Shown here piece by piece: positions 1 through 7,789 of a stretch of 64,000 nucleotides of DNA. The DNA is from JAVXGM01 sp036657395 (GTDB lineage Bacteria; Bacillota; Clostridia; Peptostreptococcales; Anaerovoracaceae): positions 1-64,000 of the forward strand of contig JAVXGM010000005.1 in the NCBI GenBank assembly GCA_036657395.1. Reading direction: 5' to 3'. The notes under the pieces are model-generated. The model saw only the letters and a list, made by a program, of their open reading frames with translations. It did no database searches and had not been told where the DNA came from. Numbering within the stretch: the first letter of the stretch is position 1; the number at the start of each line of letters is the position of its first letter. Position numbers and translations under genes: made by a program.

Positions 1-48
1 GCGGATTCCGGACTTGCACCGGTTAGAAACGTGCGCCGCCAGGCGCAC
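1..48 (-). mobile_element. 5' end of a group II intron (class IIC-like), truncated by the window edge
   Basis: Read leftward on the minus strand from base 48, the sequence starts GTGCGCC, forms a stem with GGCGCAC seven bases long around a short loop, and continues with GGTGCAAGTCCGG. Bacterial group II introns start GUGYG, and class C introns such as the Oceanobacillus iheyensis one have the same order: GUG-start stem, CUA, then GGUGAGAGUCC. The intron begins directly after a rho-independent terminator hairpin (56-87), which is the known insertion preference of class IIC introns. Only 48 nt are in the window, so the reverse transcriptase/maturase ORF, the catalytic domain V and the 3' exon junction cannot be seen. 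Confidence 0.75.
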
Positions 49-87
49 AAACAAACCCCTAACCTGTCTTGACAGACAGGTTAGGGG
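49..87 (-). terminator. Rho-independent terminator of the wall-polymer operon
   Basis: A perfect 13-bp stem pairs 56-68 with 75-87 around a 6-nt loop. On the minus strand the stem is followed by TTTGTTT (49-55), after which the group II intron begins. It lies 17 bp beyond the stop codon of the last gene of the operon. On the plus strand the hairpin is followed by TCTTATTTT, so it could also stop transcription arriving from the left. Confidence 0.8.
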
Positions 88-103
88 TCTTATTTTAAAT
101 TAA

Positions 104-1306
104 TTATTTTACACTCGATGTTTTTATTGGAACCATATGCTCTGCCGGTACAATTTTACGCAAGCGTTCTACAACTTCATCTTCACCCCGCCTTAAGAGC
201 AATTCGCATTGTAACTCAAAAATTTCCTTGCTAACACACAATCCTAAGCCTTTGCTAAGATAATATTTTGTTTTCTTTTCGTGTATTTTAAAGATTTCAT
301 CCAGTGCTTCAAAATCCTCGTTATCATATAGGTTTTGTATTAATTCCTGCTTTTTAGAAAACTCTTCATAAAATTCCAGCCTATCTCCACTTCTACAGGC
401 CAAATCCCAAGTATCAAGTTGGGCTCTAAGATATCGTCTAGATAAAAATCTTGTCCAGGAATTTTTTCGTTCCTCATTAAATATTGTCTCCAGGGATAAG
501 CCACGCATCTCCATATTTTTCAAATATTTTTCATAAGGTACATTGGCCATAGTTATAAGTCTAGATTCTATTCTAGATGGTTTTTTAATCTTACTTTCCC
601 AGGATTCTCCTAAAGCATCAAGTAGATATGTGTCTAAATCTTTTGGCACTGGGTATTGGTTTTCTTCAAGTGAAGCCACCCCTTTGTTTTCAAAAAAACC
701 TTTTTCAAAATATGTTCTATTGGTTTTAAAAGGCCGTACAAAAACATCTGATTCCTTAGCCCCACTATATGCAGTACATAGCTTTGAAAAAAGCATTTTT
801 GTCAGATTTTTTCTGCCCATAATCATCATTATTTTAATAATTCCAATGGCCATTAGGTTGCCAACTGTAAATTGAGTCGCTCTACTGTATCCGTTCTTTT
901 CCCAGCCTGTTTCCAGTAGTGTAAGCCACCGTTTTTTCACATTTTTACGTATAGGTACAATAGTAATTCTAACCCCGTGTTTTTGAAAATCATTTCCTCT
1001 TTTTACGGCAATGTATGTGGTGCTTTTGTCCACATAGCTAAAGTCAAAACTATTATATCTGTCGCTGTTACCCATATATTCAATTTCCCTATCCACCATA
1101 GATGAGGTTTCAACAATGTCTTTAAACCGTAAACAGTCTTCAACTGTCATAACAACACTGATAGATGCGAAACTTCTTATAAACCTTTCATAAACAAAAG
1201 CTCTTCCTGCTGTCTTTGGATCCAGGCAATACTCAATGTTATTTTCTCGGCAAATGCTATCAAATTCAATCAAGAGGTCATTTGCTTTTTCCTGTATTTC
1301 ATTCAT
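104..1306 (-). CDS. LicD-like protein lacking the catalytic acidic motif (pseudo-LicD, copy 1)
   Basis: 400 aa. The first 50 residues align without gaps to the LicD domain of the gene just upstream, 1299-3395: ICRENNIEYCLD matches ICQRHDIIYYLA. The metal-binding IPWDDDMD of LicD is replaced by IRSFASIS (residues 43-50), and the glycine-rich GG/T-LIG segment is changed as well. Nucleotidyl or phosphotransfer activity is therefore unlikely; a partner or regulatory role for the catalytic LicD is inferred. The start codon overlaps the end of the upstream gene by 8 nt, with an AAGGAGG ribosome-binding site inside it, which implies translational coupling. A paralogue lies at 6596-7789, with near-identical C-terminal segments (CVSKEI, LQCELLLRRGE). 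No signal peptide is seen. Function unknown. Confidence 0.8.
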   Translation of the reverse strand: MNEIQEKANDLLIEFDSICRENNIEYCLDPKTAGRAFVYERFIRSFASISVVMTVEDCLRFKDIVETSSMVDREIEYMGNSDRYNSFDFSYVDKSTTYIAVKRGNDFQKHGVRITIVPIRKNVKKRWLTLLETGWEKNGYSRATQFTVGNLMAIGIIKIMMIMGRKNLTKMLFSKLCTAYSGAKESDVFVRPFKTNRTYFEKGFFENKGVASLEENQYPVPKDLDTYLLDALGESWESKIKKPSRIESRLITMANVPYEKYLKNMEMRGLSLETIFNEERKNSWTRFLSRRYLRAQLDTWDLACRSGDRLEFYEEFSKKQELIQNLYDNEDFEALDEIFKIHEKKTKYYLSKGLGLCVSKEIFELQCELLLRRGEDEVVERLRKIVPAEHMVPIKTSSVK

Positions 1307-3395
1307 GGTTTTCCCTCCTTGCTAATTCAGCTTTTGTAAATTGACTGCACTCTTTTTGTGTTGATTGTCTGTACAGGGCTTCTGCATCTTTGCGAAGACC
1401 AAGATTGTAATTAACATCGCCAAAAATTTTAATTAAAGTCCCGTTTTCAGGCTCTTTTTTACACAAATCTTCCATTCTTTGTTTCAATAGCTTGTAGTCT
1501 TCTACCTTTTGGGCAAAAGCCATAGCTATATTCAATTCTGTGGATTGTTTATCTTCCTTAAGCATTACATATATTTTTTCTAAAAGAGGAACAAAAGCTT
1601 GATTATACTCAAACCTTTCCACCTCTCGCTTTACATTATTTAACAGGTGAAATAAATATTCCTGGTTGTCTTTATAATCTAGCAACAGTAGGTATTTTTG
1701 GATTGTGAAATCTAAATCATCAGGAAGCATTATTAGCATTCCTAAGCAATTAATCAAATCTCTATCCACTTTTATCTTTGCTAGTAATTCTTCTTTGTCT
1801 TCTTTAGCTTTTTCTTCAATTTCTAAAAGGACAAATCCATTAGCTGTAAGCGGGAAAGCTTTTTGATATAAATCGTATGCTTTTTCTTTGTCTTTTCTAT
1901 ACCAACAATCTCCCAAATACTTGTAAAAGTCACCATTTTCAGGTAGCCTATCTATGCCTCTTTGAGCTTCTTTTTCTGCCTTTTCATATTCTTCATACTC
2001 TAAAAGTAATCGGCAGTGAAAAAGCATTAGGCTGGTATTATTAGGGTATATTTTTATCAAGGTTTTTACCTTTTCATAGGCTTCACCTTTCTTGCCTATA
2101 TCATATTCATTAACCGCTTCTCGAATTTCTAAAAGCAACGCTTTCGCTTTTTTTTGATCTGGGCTAAGATCTCCTTTTACCAATTCTATTACTCTTATAA
2201 AGTTCCCTGCCATATCCATTCTATTAGTATGAATAAGAGTCATTAAACCAACGTAAATCACAAAATCATCAAGGTCTACTAATCCAGGGTTTCTGTATCG
2301 ATAATATCCCGGATAATCTTTTCGCCCAATAATATTACGGGCGGATTGGAGGGAATAATAGCTGCTGAAAAGTTCGCTTAACTCTTCATATTGTTCTGCT
2401 TTTAGCATTTCCCCTATATCTTTACCAAGAGTTTTAATCTTTTCCTCTACTTCCATTTTTTTTGCTTGGGTAATTGCTAAAAGCATATTATCTTTTAGCC
2501 GAAGATTTTTTTTCATATTTTTAAGCAAATGTTTTTTTCTTTTTAACAATAACTTTTCAGTTTTAGTCTTATCAAGATATGGGCTGTAGTCTTCTTGCAT
2601 CGTCACATAATCCGTTGTGAAACTAAATATAGCATCATGGGTCTCGTGTTCTTCGTGAGGGGGAATGTACATCCAGTTATCTCCATATTGCCATGTCAGA
2701 TAAGCATTTGGTTTATCAGGAATCATGCAAGGAAGACCTTCAAACATTGCCCTTCTTGAGGAACCAAACACATCCTTCTCAAATAGGAATGTTGAACCGC
2801 CCCAACGCATAACATAGTAGTTGCAATCTTCTTCAGGATAAGAAAACATCTGACTTTCCAGTTCTGACAAGACAGCCTCTTTTCCTTCTCGTTTCATTCT
2901 CCCATAGTACTTGTTAAAACGATCTTCATTCATATTGCATCGATTGCTATAATTCAAAAATGGATTAATCAAATCGGAATACAACATAAGATCCTTTGTG
3001 TATTTTTCATAAGTTGGGCCATCATCAGGTATAGGATCAAAAATGAAAATATCAATAATATATCCTGCCGTTACATCTCCAAATATAAGATTTTTATGTA
3101 TGGCAGTAGATTTGGTGTCAGTATATCTCCCAATCATATTGGTATAGTTTCGGTTTAATTCTTGGCACTCTAATACTCGATTTTCTGGCATATCAGTTTT
3201 AGTGGCTTCAATAAATTTATGCCAATTATCTCTACTCATAAAAATATCCATATCATCATCCCATGGGATAAATCCTTTGTGGCGCATGGCTCCAATCAGT
3301 GTGCCTCCCGCCAAATAGTAAATAATATCATGTCTTTGACAAATATCGTGAATTTCTTTTAAAAGCATAAATAGATACTTTTGATTATTGGTCAT
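1299..3395 (-). CDS. LicD-family phosphotransferase with C-terminal TPR repeats (copy 1)
   Basis: 698 aa. The N-terminal LicD domain (about 1-240) carries GGTLIGAMRHKGFIPWDDDMD-type residues: the GTLIG loop at 31-35 and acidic metal ligands D46, D47, D48 and D50. The domain family includes bacterial phosphocholine transferases and eukaryotic fukutin/FKRP ribitol-phosphate transferases, which use CDP-activated donors. From about residue 400 there are TPR-type helical repeats (PENGDFYKYLGD, EYEKAEKEA) running to the C-terminus, about 155 residues longer than the copy at 7786-9417. The chosen start has GAGAGGAG 8 nt upstream; a longer in-frame start would overlap the preceding glycosyltransferase. 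No choline kinase or choline cytidylyltransferase is nearby, so the donor is unknown; CDP-glycerol from the adjacent tagD is a reasonable guess. Confidence 0.85.
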   Translation of the reverse strand: MTNNQKYLFMLLKEIHDICQRHDIIYYLAGGTLIGAMRHKGFIPWDDDMDIFMSRDNWHKFIEATKTDMPENRVLECQELNRNYTNMIGRYTDTKSTAIHKNLIFGDVTAGYIIDIFIFDPIPDDGPTYEKYTKDLMLYSDLINPFLNYSNRCNMNEDRFNKYYGRMKREGKEAVLSELESQMFSYPEEDCNYYVMRWGGSTFLFEKDVFGSSRRAMFEGLPCMIPDKPNAYLTWQYGDNWMYIPPHEEHETHDAIFSFTTDYVTMQEDYSPYLDKTKTEKLLLKRKKHLLKNMKKNLRLKDNMLLAITQAKKMEVEEKIKTLGKDIGEMLKAEQYEELSELFSSYYSLQSARNIIGRKDYPGYYRYRNPGLVDLDDFVIYVGLMTLIHTNRMDMAGNFIRVIELVKGDLSPDQKKAKALLLEIREAVNEYDIGKKGEAYEKVKTLIKIYPNNTSLMLFHCRLLLEYEEYEKAEKEAQRGIDRLPENGDFYKYLGDCWYRKDKEKAYDLYQKAFPLTANGFVLLEIEEKAKEDKEELLAKIKVDRDLINCLGMLIMLPDDLDFTIQKYLLLLDYKDNQEYLFHLLNNVKREVERFEYNQAFVPLLEKIYVMLKEDKQSTELNIAMAFAQKVEDYKLLKQRMEDLCKKEPENGTLIKIFGDVNYNLGLRKDAEALYRQSTQKECSQFTKAELARRENHE

Positions 3396-3408
3396 TATAA
3401 TGCTCCTC

Positions 3409-4734
3409 TCATCTATTCTTCTGTACAACAAACTTAAATATAGTTTCTATTCCTACCGGCACATCTACTGTAAACTCAACTTCTCTTGGTATTGCTTGTC
3501 CTGTTATACCGATTCTTTCATTTTTTGCCTCAAGGTTCAATTCAACTTGAACTAGTTCTTTGTTACTAGTTTCCACATATAATTTGTACTTTTCACCTAA
3601 CAATATTATATCAGTTGTCCCTTCAATAGTCATAATATCATCTTTTATTTCAGTCCTGGATATTTTATATCTATTTGGTGAGTTCAAGTTAAAAACCTTG
3701 CACCTGTTAAAAATCAAAATGCCCTTTTCTGTCAATTTAGCATTTTCCAAAATATTATAGCCATACTTAAACTGAAACAAAAATGCTTTAAATGGCATTT
3801 TTTTATTTCTTAATTTATATATGACATTATCATCTACGTCTTGTAATATCATCCTCATTAATTCAATATATTTTTCTATTTCTTCTGGCAACAAAACATT
3901 GCTTATTTCATCATAGGTTTGATTTAATCTGGCTTGAAGCTCATATGCAACCATGTACTGTATATATTTAGGTATCTTCCCATAAATTTCCTTGGAAATA
4001 TCCATAAGACTTCTATGATATAGCACTGGTACATCAAAATACCATGATTTTTCCATGCGAGCCTTATCCATTAATGAATCTCCAGCTAGCCTTTTTCTGT
4101 ATTTATAAATTGCAGATGCTAAAACACCTTCTTTTGACTTGTTTAACGCCAATTGCCCAATAAGTCGTGCATCTTCAGATACGATCAAATCTATATTATA
4201 TCTTATGTTTTTCAGAGCCTCACTCTTAAAAAACACGTTTCCATTGCCTAGTTGAATCCCATCCCATTCCTTTTGTAAGGATATGATTCTGTCTCCCTTT
4301 TCATATTTATAGTCAAGGGGGTGTACCCTATCGGTTCTAAGCTCAAAATATTTGAGCCGACAGGACAATATATCAATTTCTTCGTAGTGATCCTCAAAGA
4401 AGTCATAAGCCTTCTTAAAGGCATCCGCCACCCACATATCATCTGAATCCATGAAATTCACATACTTCCCCTGAATGTATTCCATGCCTGCGTTACGTGA
4501 GCTAGAGGCACCACCATTATCCTTCTTCTTATAGTAAATATTGTCTTTGTATTTTGCTGCATATTTTAAACAAATCTCCCCACTATTATCTGTGCTTCCG
4601 TCATTAATAATAATAAGTTGAATATTTTCCTCAAAGCCTATTGTTTGATGGATTACCGAATCTATGGCTAATTCTAAGTAGGGCTCTGTATTGTAAACTG
4701 GCATTATCACTGTAATTTTATAGTTAAAACTCAA
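3409..4734 (-). CDS. Family 2 glycosyltransferase
   Basis: 441 aa. The GT-A domain is at about 6-230: VIMPVYNTEPYL at the N-terminus, INDGSTDNSG for nucleotide binding, NGGASSSRNAG, and a metal-binding DSDD (DXD-type) at about residue 97. The remaining 200 residues have no clear domain and end in a beta-rich stretch. No transmembrane segments are evident, so it probably acts at the inner face of the membrane, adding a sugar to a lipid-linked wall precursor; donor and acceptor are unknown. It is the first gene after a sigma-A-like promoter at 4774-4803 and is followed by the first LicD cassette. Confidence 0.85.
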   Translation of the reverse strand: MSFNYKITVIMPVYNTEPYLELAIDSVIHQTIGFEENIQLIIINDGSTDNSGEICLKYAAKYKDNIYYKKKDNGGASSSRNAGMEYIQGKYVNFMDSDDMWVADAFKKAYDFFEDHYEEIDILSCRLKYFELRTDRVHPLDYKYEKGDRIISLQKEWDGIQLGNGNVFFKSEALKNIRYNIDLIVSEDARLIGQLALNKSKEGVLASAIYKYRKRLAGDSLMDKARMEKSWYFDVPVLYHRSLMDISKEIYGKIPKYIQYMVAYELQARLNQTYDEISNVLLPEEIEKYIELMRMILQDVDDNVIYKLRNKKMPFKAFLFQFKYGYNILENAKLTEKGILIFNRCKVFNLNSPNRYKISRTEIKDDIMTIEGTTDIILLGEKYKLYVETSNKELVQVELNLEAKNERIGITGQAIPREVEFTVDVPVGIETIFKFVVQKNR

Positions 4735-4773
4735 TTTTGCACCTCTTTAAAACCAGACCGCAAACCAACGTTT

Positions 4774-4803
4774 ATCTTAACATCCCAGTAATCCACATGT
4801 CAA
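4774..4803 (-). promoter_or_regulatory. Sigma-A-type promoter ahead of the glycosyltransferase
   Basis: The minus strand shows a perfect -35 TTGACA (4798-4803), an 18-bp spacer and a -10 TAAGAT (4774-4779). It lies about 40 nt upstream of the glycosyltransferase start. It would let the GT2-LicD-pseudoLicD group be transcribed separately from the tagD-led genes upstream. Confidence 0.55.
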
Positions 4804-4838
4804 GACCACCTCCATAGCTTGTTTTAGTATCCTGATCC

Positions 4839-6581
4839 TTACAACGCCAAGAGCTCTTCCATTAATTTATCCGATATATATGGTCTCTGATTGTACATTT
4901 CCTCTCCAAAATAAGTCTTTGGATATGCTCTGGATTTAATATCTAGTAGAACTTCAACTAGCATTGGTTTCTCTGTATTACCCTTAGCTAAAACAGATCG
5001 AAGCTCCTCTATGGATTCCACTTTATATGACTCAATTCCGTAGGCTTGTCCAACCTTCTTAAAGTCTGGCGACGTATAGCCACCTTCTCTGGTGGACCCA
5101 AAGAATCTGCTTTCAAATATATCCTCTTGTTGCTGTTGAATAAGCCCTAAGGAATCATTGTTTAGGACAATAATTGTCACTGGTATTTCTTCTCTAGCAA
5201 TCCATTGAAGTTCTTGGATGTTCATCTGCATTGCTCCATCTCCACATATGGCCATGGACCGTTTTTCTAGGCCGTAAAAGGCTCCAATTGATGCTGGAAG
5301 TGCAAACCCCATAGCACCATGTCCGCCTGAGAAAATCAGTCTCTGATTATCCTTTACTTTAAAGGATTGCGATGTCCATACCTGATGCTGTCCTACGTCA
5401 CAGGCTATTCCCATCCCTTCCTCAGCAAAATCGCTAATGGCATCGATGAAGGTATTTGGCTTTCGGTCTTGGCAAGAATTATCAAAGTCATTTAATTTTT
5501 CTCTTATAATCTTACACTTCTCAAGCCAGTTTTCATATCCCTTATTTGAAGTATCTTCTAAGCTGCTGGCTAATTCATCAATAACCTGATTACAGTCCAA
5601 ATTAAATACAAGGTCATCCTTATGAATGACCCTCTGTAATTCATGCTGATCTATTTCAACTCTAATAATTTTACCATTAGCTGCGAATTTTTCCGTGTTC
5701 ATTGCTGTTTGTCTTTTACAAAGGCTACACCCTAAAGAAACTAATAAATCCGCCTTTTTATAGGTGATGATATTTGCAAATCTGTGACCGTACCCGCCGC
5801 CTAAGTGTCCGAAATTCAGTTCATCATCATTGTTAAGCAAATGTCTGCCTAACATGCTAGTTACAACTGGAATTTTCATTTTTCTTGCAATTGATATGAT
5901 CTTTTCGTGGGTAGGACTATTCTTTATAATACCATTACCAAGAACAAACACTGGAGAGACTGCATTATTTAACGCTTCTATGATCTGCTTTGCTGCATCT
6001 TTATTCTCAGCATCTTTGCTTTCTACCGCTTTTGGGGTGAAACCTTTTAGGGTTTGTGGATCAATATCTTCTCGCTGCATATTCATAGGTAAATCGATAA
6101 CTACTGGACCTGGACGTCCCTCTGTTGTCATATAATATGCTTTTTCCAAAATATAACGTATGTCTTCCTTGTTCTCAACTTTTACACAATATTTTGAAAC
6201 CCCTTTAGAAGCGGACACAACATCCATCTCCTGAAATCCATTTTGTCTGATACCATCTATTCCTGTGTATTCATACGTGTTTAGCTGTCCTGTAATAAAA
6301 ATCACGGGGGCGCTGTCATAATATGCATCTGCAATACCAGAAAGTAAATTAACTGCCCCCGGTCCACTTGTGGCATATGCAACAGTAGTTCTTCCTGTGG
6401 ATTTTGCCTGTCCCACCGCCGCAAAAGCTGCCCCTTGCTCATTGTAACAACAATGATTCATGGTCTTTTTATTATTGCAAACAGAATCTACAAAATGGGC
6501 AATCATGGTTCCCTGATATCCGAAAAAATGGCGAATTCCCTTTTCTTCTAAAAACTCAACAATATAATCACTTGCTTTCAT
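4839..6581 (-). CDS. ThDP-dependent enzyme, acetolactate-synthase-like, unknown substrate
   Basis: 580 aa with the three domains of the acetolactate synthase/pyruvate decarboxylase superfamily. The PYR domain (1-170) has the catalytic glutamate E48 in YNEQGAAFAA. A central domain (190-340) follows. The PP domain (370-560) has the ThDP/Mg motif starting GDG at 447-449 with the LNN at 473-475. Where acetolactate synthases have the substrate-selecting tryptophan of the R-Q-W-Q segment, this protein has glutamine (Q484 in LIQQQQ), and no ilvN regulatory subunit is present. The setting between two LicD cassettes points to surface-polymer chemistry. YerE-type enzymes, which add a two-carbon unit from pyruvate to a CDP-keto-sugar, are one precedent. 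Its RBS GGAGGAAA is well spaced from the ATG. Confidence 0.8.
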   Translation of the reverse strand: MKASDYIVEFLEEKGIRHFFGYQGTMIAHFVDSVCNNKKTMNHCCYNEQGAAFAAVGQAKSTGRTTVAYATSGPGAVNLLSGIADAYYDSAPVIFITGQLNTYEYTGIDGIRQNGFQEMDVVSASKGVSKYCVKVENKEDIRYILEKAYYMTTEGRPGPVVIDLPMNMQREDIDPQTLKGFTPKAVESKDAENKDAAKQIIEALNNAVSPVFVLGNGIIKNSPTHEKIISIARKMKIPVVTSMLGRHLLNNDDELNFGHLGGGYGHRFANIITYKKADLLVSLGCSLCKRQTAMNTEKFAANGKIIRVEIDQHELQRVIHKDDLVFNLDCNQVIDELASSLEDTSNKGYENWLEKCKIIREKLNDFDNSCQDRKPNTFIDAISDFAEEGMGIACDVGQHQVWTSQSFKVKDNQRLIFSGGHGAMGFALPASIGAFYGLEKRSMAICGDGAMQMNIQELQWIAREEIPVTIIVLNNDSLGLIQQQQEDIFESRFFGSTREGGYTSPDFKKVGQAYGIESYKVESIEELRSVLAKGNTEKPMLVEVLLDIKSRAYPKTYFGEEMYNQRPYISDKLMEELLAL

Positions 6582-6595
6582 TTTAATTTTCCTCC

Positions 6596-7789
6596 CTACT
6601 TGGTCTTAATATGACTCATATGTTCAATAGGCACTAATGCCTTTAGTCTCTCTACTGTTTTAACTTCTCCACGTCTTAAAAGTAGCTCACATTGTAAATC
6701 CAGAATTTCTTTGCTTACGCATAGTCCTAATCCCATCTTAAGATACTTTTTTGTTGTTTCCTCATGTTCTGCAAAGATATTATCTAACTGATAAAAATCC
6801 TCATTTGCATAAAGACTTTCTATCAATTTTTGCTTTCTCGTAAATTCCTCGTAAAATCTTAGTCTATCTCCGCTCCTGTTTGCTAATGCCCATGCCTTAT
6901 CTTGGGCCTTAAAATTACCCATGGCTAAAGCTTTGAAAAACAAATTATCCCTTTGCCTTTTGAAAAGCCTATCCATAGGCCTGCCTGCTTTTTCCATTGA
7001 TAATAAGTATTTCCTGTATGGTACATTTGGAATTCTTATGGCATCCTTTTCATCAAAGGATGTTTTTAGTATGGCGTTTTTCCAACCAGTTCCCAGTGAA
7101 TTAATCAAATATGTTTCATCGTCTTCAGGTATTGGGTATTCCTTGTTTTCAAATTCCACCATTTTCTTTTTCTTGAAAAAATCTTGTGTGAATTGGATTT
7201 TTTTCGTCTTGAACTGACGTAATGAAACCTTTGAATTTTCAGTATCACCATAGGTGCTGCAAAGCTTTCCAAAAATTATTTTAGCCAGGTTTTTCCTGCC
7301 TATGATCATCATAATTCTCACCACTATTAGTGAAATTATACTTTTGCGGTTTAATTTCCTCGTCTTACGATAACCGTTTTTTTCCCAACCATCTTCCAGA
7401 AATGTTGCCCAGGAATTTTCTACACTTTTACGCAACGGTAAAATTACAATCTTAACTCCATGGTTTTGAAAGTCGGTTCCTCGTTTTGTAAGAATATAAG
7501 TAGTGGTCTCATCAACGTAGCTAAAGTCAAAGCTTGGATAACGTTTATTGTTACCCATGTATTCAATAGCTCTATCTTCCATTGGTGATTTCTCAACAAT
7601 TTCTTTAAATCTAAGGCAGTCCTTTAGGTTCATAACTACCTTAACATTAATGGAATCGGTGACAAATCCATTATACACCAAAGCTCTTCCTGCCAAAACC
7701 GGATCTAACCAATATTCAATCTTATTTTCTCTACAAATATTGTCAAATTCTACTAAGAGGTTGTTAGTTTTTTTTTGCATATTATTCAT
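6596..7789 (-). CDS. LicD-like protein lacking the catalytic acidic motif (pseudo-LicD, copy 2)
   Basis: 397 aa, a paralogue of 104-1306. Its first 50 residues are collinear with active LicD (ICRENKIEYWLD), but the DDDMD metal site is replaced by DSINVK (45-50). The C-terminal segment again contains CVSKEI and LQCELLLRRGE. It overlaps the end of the catalytic LicD-TPR gene by 4 nt (ATGA), the same arrangement as in copy 1. An alternative start three codons downstream is possible. Loss of the metal ligands in both copies, with the fold otherwise retained, suggests a selected non-enzymatic role, for example a heterodimer partner. Function unknown. Confidence 0.8.
   Translation of the reverse strand: MNNMQKKTNNLLVEFDNICRENKIEYWLDPVLAGRALVYNGFVTDSINVKVVMNLKDCLRFKEIVEKSPMEDRAIEYMGNNKRYPSFDFSYVDETTTYILTKRGTDFQNHGVKIVILPLRKSVENSWATFLEDGWEKNGYRKTRKLNRKSIISLIVVRIMMIIGRKNLAKIIFGKLCSTYGDTENSKVSLRQFKTKKIQFTQDFFKKKKMVEFENKEYPIPEDDETYLINSLGTGWKNAILKTSFDEKDAIRIPNVPYRKYLLSMEKAGRPMDRLFKRQRDNLFFKALAMGNFKAQDKAWALANRSGDRLRFYEEFTRKQKLIESLYANEDFYQLDNIFAEHEETTKKYLKMGLGLCVSKEILDLQCELLLRRGEVKTVERLKALVPIEHMSHIKTK

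Noticed and set aside
4839..6581. Annotation as acetolactate synthase (ilvB)
   Set aside because: No ilvN, no branched-chain genes nearby, and the substrate-selecting tryptophan position is glutamine.
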